A stretch of DNA of 12,974 bases from Rhodoferax sp. (GTDB lineage: Bacteria; Pseudomonadota; Gammaproteobacteria; Burkholderiales; Burkholderiaceae_C), in contig JADGRK010000033.1 in the NCBI GenBank assembly GCA_017880985.1, positions 1 to 12,974 of the forward strand, given 5' to 3'. The translations under genes and the position numbers were made by a program. This document shows, in pieces, positions 1 to 8,413 of this stretch; position 1 is the stretch's first letter; each line of letters opens with the position of its first letter. The notes below the pieces were generated by a model. It was not told the DNA's origin. It searched no databases and was given only the letters and a program-made list of their open reading frames with translations.

Positions 1-1
1 A

Positions 2-1153
2 CTGGCCGAGCGCATCAACGCGGCTCATGGCAAGGTCGGTGGCGGGCCGATTTTTCTGGGTGCCAACTGCCTCGGCGTGGTCTCGCATCCGGGCTCCTAC
101 GACTCCTGGTTCATCCCGCTCGAGCGGCTGCCCAAGCCACAGAAGAAGCCGACCAGAAACTCGGTCATGCTGAGCCAGAGCGGTGCTTTCATGATCACCC
201 GGTTGAGTCAGAACCCGTGGCTTGATCCGCGCTATATGCTGGCCCTGGGCAACCAGACTGATCTCACCCACGGCGATCTGCTCAATTACTTTGCAGAGCT
301 GCCTGAAATCGAAACTTTTGGCATCTACATTGAGGGCTTCAAGGATATGGACGGGCTCGATTTTGCCAAAGCGGTACGCAAAGCCGTTCTCAACGGCAAG
401 CAGGTCGTAGTCTATAAATCAGGCCAGACGGATCCTGGCATGGCGAGTGTGATGGGACACACCGCGTCCATCGCAGGTGGTGCAGAGTTATTCGATTCGG
501 TTCTGCGCCAGGCCGGTGCCATCGTGGCCGAAGACTTCAACAGTTTCGATGACCTGTTGTACCTAGCCGGTGCCTTGCATCATAAAAAAATCGGCGGCCC
601 GCGACTGGGCGGCATCAGCGGCGCGGGTTTTGAAGCGGTCGGTATCGCCGACTTTATCAAGTCGGACAACTTCAGCATGGAGATGGGTTCACTGGACGCG
701 GACAGCGTAAAAAAACTGGAAGAAATTCTGGCTGCCAAAAAACTCAATACGCTGGTCGAAATCAGAAACCCGATCGACATCAATCCTGGTGCCGATGACG
801 AAGCGCACCTGCAAATCGTCGAGGCCTTTCTGCAAGACCCCAACATCGACGCGGTCGTGGTCGGGCTCGATCCAACCGCGCCCGCAATACGTTCGCTCGA
901 AATAAGCACGCTGCGCCCCGGTTTTGACATCACGGATCCCAAAAGCAGCGTGCATCTGATGCCGATCCTGGTCAACCGCAACGACAAACCCATCATCGGA
1001 ATTGTCGATGGCGGCAAGCTCTACGACGCCATGTGCGCGCGCTTGATGGATCAGGGCGTATGCATCTTGCGCAACTGCGCGCGCGGCACCCGCGCCCTGG
1101 TGCGCTACGTCGAGGCCCGTCTGTATGCCCAGGCCCTCAGAAACCAACCCTAA
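2..1153 (+). CDS. Acyl-CoA synthetase (ADP/NDP-forming type), alpha-subunit-like, 5'-truncated by window
   Basis: The reading frame is open from the first codon at base 2, so the real start lies upstream; 383 residues are visible. It belongs to the ADP-forming acetate/acyl-CoA ligase family, which interconverts an acyl-CoA and ADP with acid, CoA and ATP through a phosphohistidine. Visible marks are the end of a CoA-binding domain (GANCLG near bases 62-79), SQSGAF at about 174-191, then a succinyl-CoA-ligase-like domain with GHTASIAGG. The His codon at 458-460 aligns with the family's phosphorylated His. A later NPIDIN motif is also typical. No ATP-grasp part follows before the stop, so a separate beta subunit would be needed; none is seen here. 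The thioesterase gene starts 24 bases downstream, so both probably share a transcript. The substrate is unknown; a short or dicarboxylic acyl group from ring cleavage is only a guess. Confidence 0.8.
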   Translation: MAERINAAHGKVGGGPIFLGANCLGVVSHPGSYDSWFIPLERLPKPQKKPTRNSVMLSQSGAFMITRLSQNPWLDPRYMLALGNQTDLTHGDLLNYFAELPEIETFGIYIEGFKDMDGLDFAKAVRKAVLNGKQVVVYKSGQTDPGMASVMGHTASIAGGAELFDSVLRQAGAIVAEDFNSFDDLLYLAGALHHKKIGGPRLGGISGAGFEAVGIADFIKSDNFSMEMGSLDADSVKKLEEILAAKKLNTLVEIRNPIDINPGADDEAHLQIVEAFLQDPNIDAVVVGLDPTAPAIRSLEISTLRPGFDITDPKSSVHLMPILVNRNDKPIIGIVDGGKLYDAMCARLMDQGVCILRNCARGTRALVRYVEARLYAQALRNQP

Positions 1154-1165
1154 ACCCACATCACC

Positions 1166-1171
1166 AAAGGA
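1166..1171 (+). promoter_or_regulatory. Ribosome binding site of the thioesterase gene
   Basis: AAAGGA ends six bases before the ATG at 1178, a good Shine-Dalgarno position that supports this start. Confidence 0.6.
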
Positions 1172-1177
1172 CACATC

Positions 1178-1585
1178 ATGAGTGAAACTCTTAAAGTCGG
1201 TCTCTCGGCCAGCCGCCGCATCGAAATCGACCGCGACCGCACCATCAGTTTTATGGGCGACGACTGTCGCGTCTATTCAACGCCCAAGTTGCTCTATGAC
1301 ATAGAAATGGCATGCCGCGATCTGCTGCTTGAGCATATCGAGCCTGGCAAGGATTCAGTCGGCACCCGGGTCGAGCTTGATCACGTGGGTGCCTCGCTGC
1401 TGGGCATGTGGGTGGACATCACCGTGACGTTGGCCGAGATCAACGGCGGTGCCGTTTCTTTCGACTTCAGTGCGCGCGACTCGGTTGAAGAAATTGCCCG
1501 CGGCAAACACGGCCGCTTTATTGTTGGCATTGAGAAAACCGCACAGCGGCTCAAGGCCAAGCGCGACAAAGCGGTTTCAAGATAA
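1178..1585 (+). CDS. FlK-like hotdog-fold acyl-CoA thioesterase
   Basis: This 135-residue protein has the size and pattern of single-domain hotdog thioesterases related to fluoroacetyl-CoA thioesterase FlK. Three residues match the FlK catalytic set in spacing: T35, E43 and H69 (Thr to Glu 8, Glu to His 26, as in FlK T42/E50/H76). The segment around H69 (GTRVELDH) and the late GKHGRFIVGIEK stretch also fit the family. It should hydrolyse a small acyl-CoA to acid and CoA in the cytoplasm. The substrate cannot be read from sequence. The gene follows the acyl-CoA synthetase subunit closely and converges on the box operon with a 21-base gap. A plausible role is to release CoA from dead-end or overflow thioesters of benzoate breakdown, as proposed for other thioesterases in CoA-dependent aromatic pathways. 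That role is inference; the family assignment is fairly secure. Confidence 0.78.
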   Translation: MSETLKVGLSASRRIEIDRDRTISFMGDDCRVYSTPKLLYDIEMACRDLLLEHIEPGKDSVGTRVELDHVGASLLGMWVDITVTLAEINGGAVSFDFSARDSVEEIARGKHGRFIVGIEKTAQRLKAKRDKAVSR

Positions 1586-1606
1586 CAAGCAGTCCAACTG
1601 AGGAAC

Positions 1607-3115
1607 CTAGGTTAAAGCCTGCCAGGCGCGTTGCCGCAGCCAGGGGCTGACCCGGTAGCGCTCGCCACGGTAGCAGGCATCAAGCGCGTCGAGCACGCCA
1701 ATGACGGTGTCGCTGCCCCAGGCCGCCAGCCACTCAAACGGCCCGGCCGGGTAGTTCACACCCAGCTTCATCGCCGCATCGGCCGCCTCAGCGCTGCAAA
1801 CTCCTTGCTGCACCGCATCGGCCGCTTCATTGATCAGCATCGCCAGCGTCCTTGCAACGATCAAACCCGGCGCATCGGCCACGCACTGCGGCATAAAGCC
1901 CAGCACCTGCAACCAGGCTGGCGCGGCGGCACACCAGGCCGGTGAAGCACGCACCGACGCTGCCCAAGCCAATGCGCCGGAGGCCGCGCTGGCCAGCGAC
2001 AAATCAAACACCGCCACCTCGCCGCCAAGTTGCGAAGCGGGCCGCCCGTCGGTCAGTCGCAATTGGGCCGCGTCCACTTCCAGCCCCAGCCAGTCGCTGC
2101 TTTGGCTACGTTCAATTGGGCTGCCAGAGCGCACCAGCGCAGCGGCAAAACGATCCGCCAGCGCCCCACTGCCGTGAACGCGCAGCAGCTGCGGGGCCAG
2201 CGGTGGCGGCAACGGCTCTGGCGTGGCGGTGGCAGGCTTGGCAACCGGGCGGCTGTAGTCGTAAAACCCATGACCGGACTTGCGCCCCAGCAGACCACCA
2301 TCAACCATCTCGCGCTGCAACAGCGAAGGGACAAAACGCTTGTCATAAAAGTTGGCAGCAAACACGGACTGCGTCACCGCAAAATTGGTATCCAAACCAA
2401 TCAAGTCCATCAATTCACACGGCCCCATGCGAAAGCCCGCCGCACGCATACAAGCATCAAGCACAGCGGGCGTCGTGGCTTGCTCTTGCAGCAGCGCCAG
2501 CGCCTCGGCGTAATACGGACGCGCAATGCGGTTGACAATAAAGCCGGGTGTTGAGCGCGCGAATACCGGCGTCTTGCCCCACATTTTGGCCAGGTCAAAA
2601 ATCAAATGCGCCACGGCTGGATCAGTCTGCAAACCCGAGACCACTTCAACCAGTTTCATCAACGGCACTGGATTGAAAAAATGCATGCCCACCAGCCGCC
2701 CCGGCTGCGCCAGACCGTTGGCAATGGCCGTGATGGAAATCGACGAGGTGTTGCTGGCGAAGACGCAATCGGCCGCCACGATGGCTTCGAGTTGCAGAAA
2801 CAGATCGCGCTTGACATCGATTTTTTCAACAATCGCCTCCACCACCAACTGCACCGGGGCCGCTGCTGCCAGCGAATCAATGGCTTGGATGCGCGACAAG
2901 GTTTGCGCCACTGCCTGGGCGCTCAATTTGCCTTTGACAACCAAGGCGTCAAGGGTTTTGCCGAGCTTGGCGCAAGCCTCGCCAACCGCGCCGGCGCGGC
3001 TGTCGTAGAGCATCACCTGGTGGCCCGCTTGTGCTGCCACCTGCGCGATGCCAAGGCCCATGATGCCAGCACCCACCACCAGGATCGGTGCGTCGGTCAA
3101 GAAATCTTTTGTCAT
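1607..3115 (-). CDS. paaH: 3-hydroxyacyl-CoA dehydrogenase, PaaH type (3-hydroxyadipyl-CoA dehydrogenase)
   Basis: At 502 residues this is the length of PaaH-type NAD-dependent 3-hydroxyacyl-CoA dehydrogenases, which carry a second C-terminal domain absent from short 3-hydroxybutyryl-CoA dehydrogenases. The N-terminal Rossmann motif GAGIMGLG is at 15-22. Active-site residues S124 (SNTSS), H145 (HFFNPVP), E157 and N195 match the family's Ser/His/Glu/Asn set in spacing. The first C-terminal domain ends near GHGFYDYSRP (about 280-290); a low-complexity Pro/Ala linker follows and a second domain lies at about 400-500. In the aerobic benzoyl-CoA pathway this enzyme would oxidise 3-hydroxyadipyl-CoA to 3-oxoadipyl-CoA. 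Its ATG overlaps the stop of the preceding hydratase gene as ATGA, so translation is probably coupled. It is the last gene of the operon in the window. Activity on other 3-hydroxyacyl-CoAs is possible. Confidence 0.88.
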   Translation of the reverse strand: MTKDFLTDAPILVVGAGIMGLGIAQVAAQAGHQVMLYDSRAGAVGEACAKLGKTLDALVVKGKLSAQAVAQTLSRIQAIDSLAAAAPVQLVVEAIVEKIDVKRDLFLQLEAIVAADCVFASNTSSISITAIANGLAQPGRLVGMHFFNPVPLMKLVEVVSGLQTDPAVAHLIFDLAKMWGKTPVFARSTPGFIVNRIARPYYAEALALLQEQATTPAVLDACMRAAGFRMGPCELMDLIGLDTNFAVTQSVFAANFYDKRFVPSLLQREMVDGGLLGRKSGHGFYDYSRPVAKPATATPEPLPPPLAPQLLRVHGSGALADRFAAALVRSGSPIERSQSSDWLGLEVDAAQLRLTDGRPASQLGGEVAVFDLSLASAASGALAWAASVRASPAWCAAAPAWLQVLGFMPQCVADAPGLIVARTLAMLINEAADAVQQGVCSAEAADAAMKLGVNYPAGPFEWLAAWGSDTVIGVLDALDACYRGERYRVSPWLRQRAWQALT

Positions 3116-3906
3116 TGGGGTATCCAGTTGGCAGGTCGTTTGGCCAGAAAAGCGGCAAAGCCCTCGCGTGCCTCATCGCTAGCGCGGACCCGGCTGATGG
3201 TTTGGACGCTGAGTTCGCGCAACTCGGCGTTGATTGGAGCAGGCGCGAGTTGTGCAAAAAAATCTTTTATCGCGCGCTGGGCGTTGGGGCCACCAGTGAG
3301 CAGCTCGTCCACCGTGGCAGCCACCACCGAGTCCAGCGCATCGACGCTGACCACCTGTTGCACCAAGCCGATAGCGAGCGCCTCCGCCGCCGCAATGCGC
3401 GTGCTCGTCAGCGCCAGGCGCCGCGCCTGACGCTGGCCCAACGCATTCACCAGGTAGGGCCCAATCACCGCTGGCAGAATGCCAAATTTCGCCTCACTGA
3501 CGGCGAATGATGCGTTCGCGCTGGCAATGGCGATATCGCAGGCACAGATCAGGCCCACACCACCACCGAGCGCCGCACCCTGCACCCGTGCCAGCGTCGG
3601 TTTGAGGCAACTCTGGATGCGCTCGAGCATCGCCGCAAAGCGTCGCGCATCCGCCAGATTCCATTCAGCCGTGGCGCTGCTGGCGCGCTGCATCCACTGT
3701 AGGTCGGCACCGGCGCTGAAGTGTTTGCCAGCACCAGCCAGCACGATCAGCCGCACGCTGGCATCATTACCCAATTGGTCAAAGGCGGCGTCAAGCTCGG
3801 CGATCATGGTCTCGTCAAAGGCGTTAAACACCGCCGGACGCGACATTGTCACTTGCGCCACGCCCGCTGCCGATTTCGAAATCAACAAAGTCTCAGGCGA
3901 TTTCAT
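3112..3906 (-). CDS. Enoyl-CoA hydratase/isomerase (crotonase family), LiuC/PaaF/PaaG-like
   Basis: The 264-residue protein is a single-domain crotonase. Oxyanion-hole elements are HFSAGADL at 62-69 and GAALGGGVGL at 110-119; SEAKFG at 137-142 supplies a candidate catalytic Glu (E138). The position that holds the first glutamate of classical two-Glu hydratases appears to be glycine, as in LiuC-like relatives. An in-frame extension to 4038 exists but lies inside boxA and lacks family sequence. The ATG at 3906 is preferred: GGAG (3915-3918) sits eight bases upstream and homology begins there. Start and boxA stop share one base (TGATG), and the gene's stop overlaps the next start (ATGA), so the three genes look coupled. 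In this pathway it could isomerise 3,4-dehydroadipyl-CoA to the 2,3-isomer, hydrate it, or both. Which one is not decidable from sequence. Confidence 0.83.
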   Translation of the reverse strand: MKSPETLLISKSAAGVAQVTMSRPAVFNAFDETMIAELDAAFDQLGNDASVRLIVLAGAGKHFSAGADLQWMQRASSATAEWNLADARRFAAMLERIQSCLKPTLARVQGAALGGGVGLICACDIAIASANASFAVSEAKFGILPAVIGPYLVNALGQRQARRLALTSTRIAAAEALAIGLVQQVVSVDALDSVVAATVDELLTGGPNAQRAIKDFFAQLAPAPINAELRELSVQTISRVRASDEAREGFAAFLAKRPANWIPQ

Positions 3907-5228
3907 CAATAAGTCTCCAAATGCAAACGAGCTTCTTTTTTGAGTGCCGCCGCCACCGCCTCCCAGGACAGGCCGTGCGCCAATGCCAAATCGCGCAGCG
4001 CGAGCAACACGCCCTGTTCCATGCTCTTGAGCCCACAAACGTAGAAATAGGTGTTGCTGTCGCTCAGCAGCGGTGCCAGGTCAGCGGCGCGCTCGCGCAT
4101 CACGTCCTGCACGTAGCGTCGGGCCTGCCCGGGCACGCGTGAAAAAGCAAAATTGATGTCGATGAAGTCCTTCGGCAACTTTTGCAGGGGGCCAAAATAG
4201 GGCAGCTCCTCGGGGCTGCGCGCGCCAAAAAACAGCAGCAACTTACCGCCCTCGAATTTGCCCGTCTGGCGCAAGCGCCGACGCCACTCGGTCATGGCGC
4301 GCATCGGTGCACTGCCGGTGCCAGTGCAGATCATGACAATATTGCTGTGCGGATGGTTGGGCATCAAAAAACTGCTGCCAAACGGACCGATCACCTGCAC
4401 CTTGTCGCCCACTTGCAAGTCGCACAGATAATTGCTGGCAACGCCGTGCACGGCTTGACCCTGGTGGTCCTGAAGCACGCGCTTAACGGTCAGTGACAGA
4501 TTGTTGTAGCCTGGGCGCTCGCCGTTGCGCGCACTGGCCACCGAATATTGCCGCGCGTGGTGTGGCCTGCTCTGGCTGTCCAGACCCGGCGCAATGATGC
4601 CAATCGACTGGCCTTCAAGCACCGGGAATGGCAACACACCAAAGTCCAGTATCACGTGGTGGGTGTCGTAGTCACGGCCAATTTTGGTGACGCGCACATT
4701 GCCCACCACCGTAGCGCTGATCGACGACTGGGCCGCCTTGGGGCCGTAGAGATTGGTGTAGGCGTGTGCAGCCGACCAGGGCGGCAGCGTGGAGCCGAAC
4801 TTGTTGCTCGGCGAAGCCGGCTCATCGGGCGTCATGGCGCTGCTGGCTTGCGCCAGCGCATGGGTACCGGCGCTGTCATCGGCGGCCACCATGGCGGCAT
4901 TCGCCAGCGGCGGCGCTGCTGGCATTGCAACACCCGCAACCGCCAACTCGGTCGGCGGCAACTCAGGCGGTAGCTCGTCCCACAGCAGTTGTTCAGCGAC
5001 GCTGTAGCTCTTGCCGCGCGGCACCCAGCGCCAGTTGTCAATCGCCCCAGTCGGGCACGGCGCAATGCAGTCCATACAAGCGTTGCACTTGCCAACCTCG
5101 ACCACGTAGTTGCGGCTGTCGTGCGTGACCGCGCCCAACGGGCAGGTAGCTTCGCAGGTGTTGCAGCGGATGCATATCTCGGGGTCGATCAGGTGCTGCT
5201 TGATGACCTCGCTGGCCGGTGCATCCAT
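3906..5228 (-). CDS. boxA: Benzoyl-CoA epoxidase reductase component BoxA
   Basis: BoxA takes electrons from NADPH through FAD and two [4Fe-4S] clusters and passes them to BoxB for benzoyl-CoA epoxidation in the cytoplasm. The 440-residue protein starts with two ferredoxin-type cysteine sets: C19, C22, C25, C29 and C48, C51, C54, C58, each followed by the usual Pro. An Ala/Pro-rich linker spans about 85-150. A ferredoxin-NADP reductase module follows, with RQYSVAS (226-232) for [13 protein letters not shown] (301-310) for NADPH, CGL near 398, and a C-terminal aromatic residue (LETY), as in FNR-like enzymes. The frame stays open up to 5315, but that extension lies within boxB. The ATG at 5228, 10 bases after the boxB stop, matches BoxA N-termini. 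No strong Shine-Dalgarno is visible, so coupling to boxB translation is likely. Position between boxB and the hydratase fits known box operons. Confidence 0.95.
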   Translation of the reverse strand: MDAPASEVIKQHLIDPEICIRCNTCEATCPLGAVTHDSRNYVVEVGKCNACMDCIAPCPTGAIDNWRWVPRGKSYSVAEQLLWDELPPELPPTELAVAGVAMPAAPPLANAAMVAADDSAGTHALAQASSAMTPDEPASPSNKFGSTLPPWSAAHAYTNLYGPKAAQSSISATVVGNVRVTKIGRDYDTHHVILDFGVLPFPVLEGQSIGIIAPGLDSQSRPHHARQYSVASARNGERPGYNNLSLTVKRVLQDHQGQAVHGVASNYLCDLQVGDKVQVIGPFGSSFLMPNHPHSNIVMICTGTGSAPMRAMTEWRRRLRQTGKFEGGKLLLFFGARSPEELPYFGPLQKLPKDFIDINFAFSRVPGQARRYVQDVMRERAADLAPLLSDSNTYFYVCGLKSMEQGVLLALRDLALAHGLSWEAVAAALKKEARLHLETY

Positions 5229-5238
5229 GGCGCTGCGC

Positions 5239-6666
5239 TCAAGCAAAACGCACGTAGTCAAAGTCCACGGCCTGGCGATTAATACCCATTGCAGGCGGCG
5301 CGATCCAATTGGCAAACTTGCCGGGCTCAGTCACCCGACCCATCAGGCTCGCGACAAAGGCCCGGTCCTGGGCTGACGGCAGCCACTGATCCACCTGGGC
5401 GCTCCACTGCGCTTCGGATAGCAGTTCACCCGAGGGCGATAGCTTGACCCCGGCGAGCGCGCCAATGTTGCGGTGAAATGCTTTGTGGGGCACTTTGAGC
5501 CTGAACGCAATACCGGCTTTTGCCAGTACCTTGTTCCAGCGTTCAACGCCCCCCACGGAATCCACAATGTAATCGTCGCGCAGCACTTCATTGAGCGCGT
5601 TGAGCATGGGCACCTCGCGCTCGACCAGTTGACCGCCCTGCGCCTGGATCACTTTGTAAGTCTGGCCCTTGAGAACATGGTCGTCCTGGCGCTTGCCTTC
5701 CTCAAAGCGCCCTTTCAAGCCTGAGCTGTAAAAAATCGCGGCATTGCTCGATTCGTCGGCACCAAACAGGTCAATCGTCACACTAAAGTGAAAGTTCAGA
5801 TAGCGCTGTAGGGTCGGCAGATCGATCACACCCGCTGCGCGCAGCTTGCTGACGTCGTCAGTCTTGAACTCATTCATCACCTGAGCGGTGCGCTGAATAA
5901 CACGCGCGATGCCCGATTCGCCCACAAACATATGGTGCGCCTCTTCGGTCAGCATGAACTTGGTGGTGCGGGCCAGTGGATCAAAAGCGCTCTCGGCCAG
6001 TGCACAGAGCTGGAACTTGCCGTCACGGTCGGTGAAATAGGTGAACATGAAAAAACTCAGCCAGTCGGGCGTGGCCTCGTTGAAGGCGCCCAGAATGCGC
6101 GGGTGGTTGGCATCGCCGCTGTGACGCTCAAGCAGCGCCTGCGCTTCTTCGCGGCCATCGCGGCCAAAATGCTTGTGCAGCAGATAGACCATCGCCCACA
6201 GGTGGCGGCCTTCTTCGACATTGACCTGAAACAGATTGCGCAGATCGTATTGGCTCGGGCAAGTCAGACCCAGGTGGCGTTGCTGTTCCACTGAAGCGGG
6301 CTCGGTGTCGCCCTGTGTGACGATGATGCGACGCAAATTGGCGCGATGCTCACCAGGAACGTCCTGCCAAGCCGCTTCGCCCAAATGGTCGCCAAAGTGA
6401 ATCGAACGATCAGCCACGCCAGGATTCAAAAAAATACCCCAGCGGTAGTCGAGCATTTTGACGTGACCAAACTGCGCCCAACCCTGCGGCTCAACGCTGA
6501 CCGCAGTGCGCAAATAGACGTCGAAGTTTTGCGATTTGTCGGGGCCCATGTCCTGCCACCAGTTCAGGAAGTTGGGCTGCCACTGCTCGAGCGCGCGTTG
6601 CAGCGCACGGTCTTCGCTCAAATTGACGTTGTTGGGAATTTTGTCGCTGTAATTGATACCAGACAT
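5239..6666 (-). CDS. boxB: Benzoyl-CoA 2,3-epoxidase, diiron oxygenase component BoxB
   Basis: BoxB uses O2 and electrons from BoxA to convert benzoyl-CoA to 2,3-epoxybenzoyl-CoA, the dearomatising step. The 475-residue length is standard. Its N-terminal motif [13 protein letters not shown] is characteristic. Diiron ligands appear conserved: E122, E152, H155, D213, E242 and H245, in VEEGRHLW (150-157), YFTDRDG (210-216) and TEEAHHMF (240-247). This matches the Azoarcus evansii set I recall (E120/E150/H153/D211/E240/H243) with a uniform shift of two. Two ATGs are adjacent (6669 and 6666). GGAG lies three bases before the first but six before the second, so 6666 is preferred. The gene starts about 24 bases after the boxC stop and ends 10 bases before boxA. 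No odd features are seen; identification is very secure. Confidence 0.97.
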   Translation of the reverse strand: MSGINYSDKIPNNVNLSEDRALQRALEQWQPNFLNWWQDMGPDKSQNFDVYLRTAVSVEPQGWAQFGHVKMLDYRWGIFLNPGVADRSIHFGDHLGEAAWQDVPGEHRANLRRIIVTQGDTEPASVEQQRHLGLTCPSQYDLRNLFQVNVEEGRHLWAMVYLLHKHFGRDGREEAQALLERHSGDANHPRILGAFNEATPDWLSFFMFTYFTDRDGKFQLCALAESAFDPLARTTKFMLTEEAHHMFVGESGIARVIQRTAQVMNEFKTDDVSKLRAAGVIDLPTLQRYLNFHFSVTIDLFGADESSNAAIFYSSGLKGRFEEGKRQDDHVLKGQTYKVIQAQGGQLVEREVPMLNALNEVLRDDYIVDSVGGVERWNKVLAKAGIAFRLKVPHKAFHRNIGALAGVKLSPSGELLSEAQWSAQVDQWLPSAQDRAFVASLMGRVTEPGKFANWIAPPAMGINRQAVDFDYVRFA

Positions 6667-6689
6667 CATGCTCTCCGTGGTGAAAGTAA

Positions 6690-8348
6690 TTAAACCCGAT
6701 TCCAGTCAAACGCCGCTTTGTCGCCTTTGCCATAGACCTTGAGCGCACCTTTTTCGCCGACCGCGTTGGGACGCTGGAAGATCCAGTTTTGCCACGCCGT
6801 GAGGCGACCGAAGACGCGGGTGAACATGTTTTCCGGGCCGTTAAAGCGCAGGTTGGCTTCCAGACCAGTGAGTGCATCGGGCGACAGGGCAGCACGCTCT
6901 TCAATCGCGAGGCGCACTTCGTCGTCCCAGTCAAGATCGTCGGGGCAGGCTGTCACCAGCCCAAGATCGAAGGCGGCGTTGGCATCGAGCGCCTGGCCCA
7001 GCCTGGCGCGCACCGCCTGCAACGCCACCGGTTCATCATAAAAAAGGCGTCCCAGACGACTCTGACCGGTAACCATCGGGAACAGCGTAAAGTTGGTTTC
7101 AGTGACTGTAATATTTGGCCCTCGCGTGGCGGCATCGGGCAAGGCAAGCTGGTAGCTGCGGTCACACGCCAGCGCCAGTTCGAGCAGGGTGCCAACAAAA
7201 CAGGAGCCCGGCTCAATCACGGCAAACAGGCTGCGCGAAGAAACATCCAGGCGACTCAAGGTGCGACGCAGCAAGCCAATGGTCTCACCCACCAGCCAGT
7301 GCGTCTGATGTGCCAGCAGGGTGGCATCGAGCGCCCGCACGGCGCTGGCATCGCCCTTGGTTTTGATCAACCAGGTGCCAATCTCGGGTTCATTGGTTCG
7401 CATCAGCAAAATGGCATCGTCGAGCTCGCGTCCCAGCGCCAACGGATACCAGTTGGCTCCCAGGGCTTCGATGTCGGCCAGGTCACTCGGCGCTGCGCTC
7501 GCCGGTGCCTTGATGGTAAAGGTGGCGCAGCGCCGGGTGCGCTCGATCTCAACGCTGACGTGCTGGTAGCGCAGCGCGTCGGCCTCAATCGTGCATTGCA
7601 GCGGTATCAGCGCCACGCCTTTGGCAGCCGTGGGGCGACCACTGGCGGCGGCCAGGGCGAGCGCGCGCTCGCGCACTTTCTGGGCAAACTCAACCGGTTT
7701 GGCAACAGCGTCCACCAGTCGCCAAGCGACCGCCTTGTCACCGCGCACACCCTCAACACTGGTACAAAACAAATCCGCCAAATCGTGGCGCACATGACGC
7801 TTATCGGTCAAGCGGGTCAAGCCACCGGTGCCGGGCAGCACGCCCAGCAACGCCACTTCGGGCAGACTCACAGCACTGGAGCGGTCATCCACCAGAATGA
7901 TCTCGTCACAGGCCAGCGCCAACTCGTAGCCGCCGCCGGCACAAGCACCGTTGACGGCAGCCAGGAACTTGAGCCCACTGTACCGGGAAGAGTCTTCCAG
8001 GCCGTTGCGCGTTTCATTGGTGAATTTGCAGAAATTGACTTTCCAGGCATGACTGGAAAGACCGAGCATGAAAATGTTGGCACCCGAGCAAAAGACCTTT
8101 TCCCGCGCGCTGGTCAGCACCACTGTGCGAACTTCGGGATGCTCAAAACGGACGCGATTGATGGCATCGCTCAGCTCAATATCAACGCCCAGATCGTAGC
8201 TGTTGAGCTTGAGCTTATAACCCGGGCGCAAGCCAGCGTTTTCATCAAAATCGGCCTTGAGAGTGGCCATTGGACCCTCAAAATTAAGCGTCCAGTGCTT
8301 GTACCGAGAAGGCTCGGTCTGGTATTCGACACGGTTGAGCAGGGTCAC
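6690..8348 (-). CDS. boxC: 2,3-epoxybenzoyl-CoA dihydrolase / benzoyl-CoA-dihydrodiol lyase BoxC
   Basis: BoxC adds water to 2,3-epoxybenzoyl-CoA and cleaves the ring without oxygen, giving 3,4-dehydroadipyl-CoA semialdehyde and formate. The 552-residue protein has two crotonase-like halves, as expected for BoxC. Visible in the first half are FCSGA at 86-90 and NGACAGGGYELALACDE at 133-149, with E142; SLPEVALLGVLPGTGG at 161-176 carries E164. C107, E142 and E164 match, with a constant shift of four, the catalytic trio recalled for BoxC (C111/E146/E168). The start is GTG at 8348: AGGAG (8357-8361) lies eight bases upstream and no upstream ATG fits better. It is the first gene of the leftward operon, next to the divergent control region. 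The long open frame on the opposite strand (6789-8351) is a codon-bias shadow. Confidence 0.96.
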   Translation of the reverse strand: MTLLNRVEYQTEPSRYKHWTLNFEGPMATLKADFDENAGLRPGYKLKLNSYDLGVDIELSDAINRVRFEHPEVRTVVLTSAREKVFCSGANIFMLGLSSHAWKVNFCKFTNETRNGLEDSSRYSGLKFLAAVNGACAGGGYELALACDEIILVDDRSSAVSLPEVALLGVLPGTGGLTRLTDKRHVRHDLADLFCTSVEGVRGDKAVAWRLVDAVAKPVEFAQKVRERALALAAASGRPTAAKGVALIPLQCTIEADALRYQHVSVEIERTRRCATFTIKAPASAAPSDLADIEALGANWYPLALGRELDDAILLMRTNEPEIGTWLIKTKGDASAVRALDATLLAHQTHWLVGETIGLLRRTLSRLDVSSRSLFAVIEPGSCFVGTLLELALACDRSYQLALPDAATRGPNITVTETNFTLFPMVTGQSRLGRLFYDEPVALQAVRARLGQALDANAAFDLGLVTACPDDLDWDDEVRLAIEERAALSPDALTGLEANLRFNGPENMFTRVFGRLTAWQNWIFQRPNAVGEKGALKVYGKGDKAAFDWNRV

Positions 8349-8356
8349 TGACGGGT

Positions 8357-8361
8357 CTCCT
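8357..8361 (-). promoter_or_regulatory. Ribosome binding site deciding the GTG start of boxC
   Basis: The minus strand reads AGGAG followed by eight bases and then GTG at 8348. This near-perfect signal supports the non-ATG start. Confidence 0.65.
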
Positions 8362-8413
8362 GAAGTTGATGCGTGAAAGCCTATTCATCGATTGAGCAAT
8401 TGGGGGGCAAAGT

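Noticed and set aside
584..590. Run of seven A as a possible programmed frameshift or sequencing error site
   Set aside because: The acyl-CoA synthetase frame continues with family-like sequence on both sides, so no frameshift is needed.
1586..1606. Bidirectional terminator between the convergent thioesterase and paaH genes
   Set aside because: The 21-base gap has only the 6-bp palindrome CCTAGG and no stem with T-run.
2606..3430. 274-codon plus-strand frame across paaH and the hydratase
   Set aside because: It crosses two coupled minus-strand genes and its product has no recognisable domain; composition-driven shadow.
3907..4038. N-terminal extension of the hydratase inside boxA
   Set aside because: The added 44 residues are Gly-rich out-of-frame boxA sequence; a good ribosome site and the homology start point to 3906.
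5229..5315. N-terminal extension of boxA inside boxB
   Set aside because: Family sequence begins at the ATG at 5228; the extension is out-of-frame boxB sequence.
6789..8351. 520-codon open frame on the plus strand opposite boxC
   Set aside because: It mirrors boxC over nearly its whole length; its product is Gln/His/Gly-rich with no recognisable domain. This is the usual antisense frame of a GC-biased gene.
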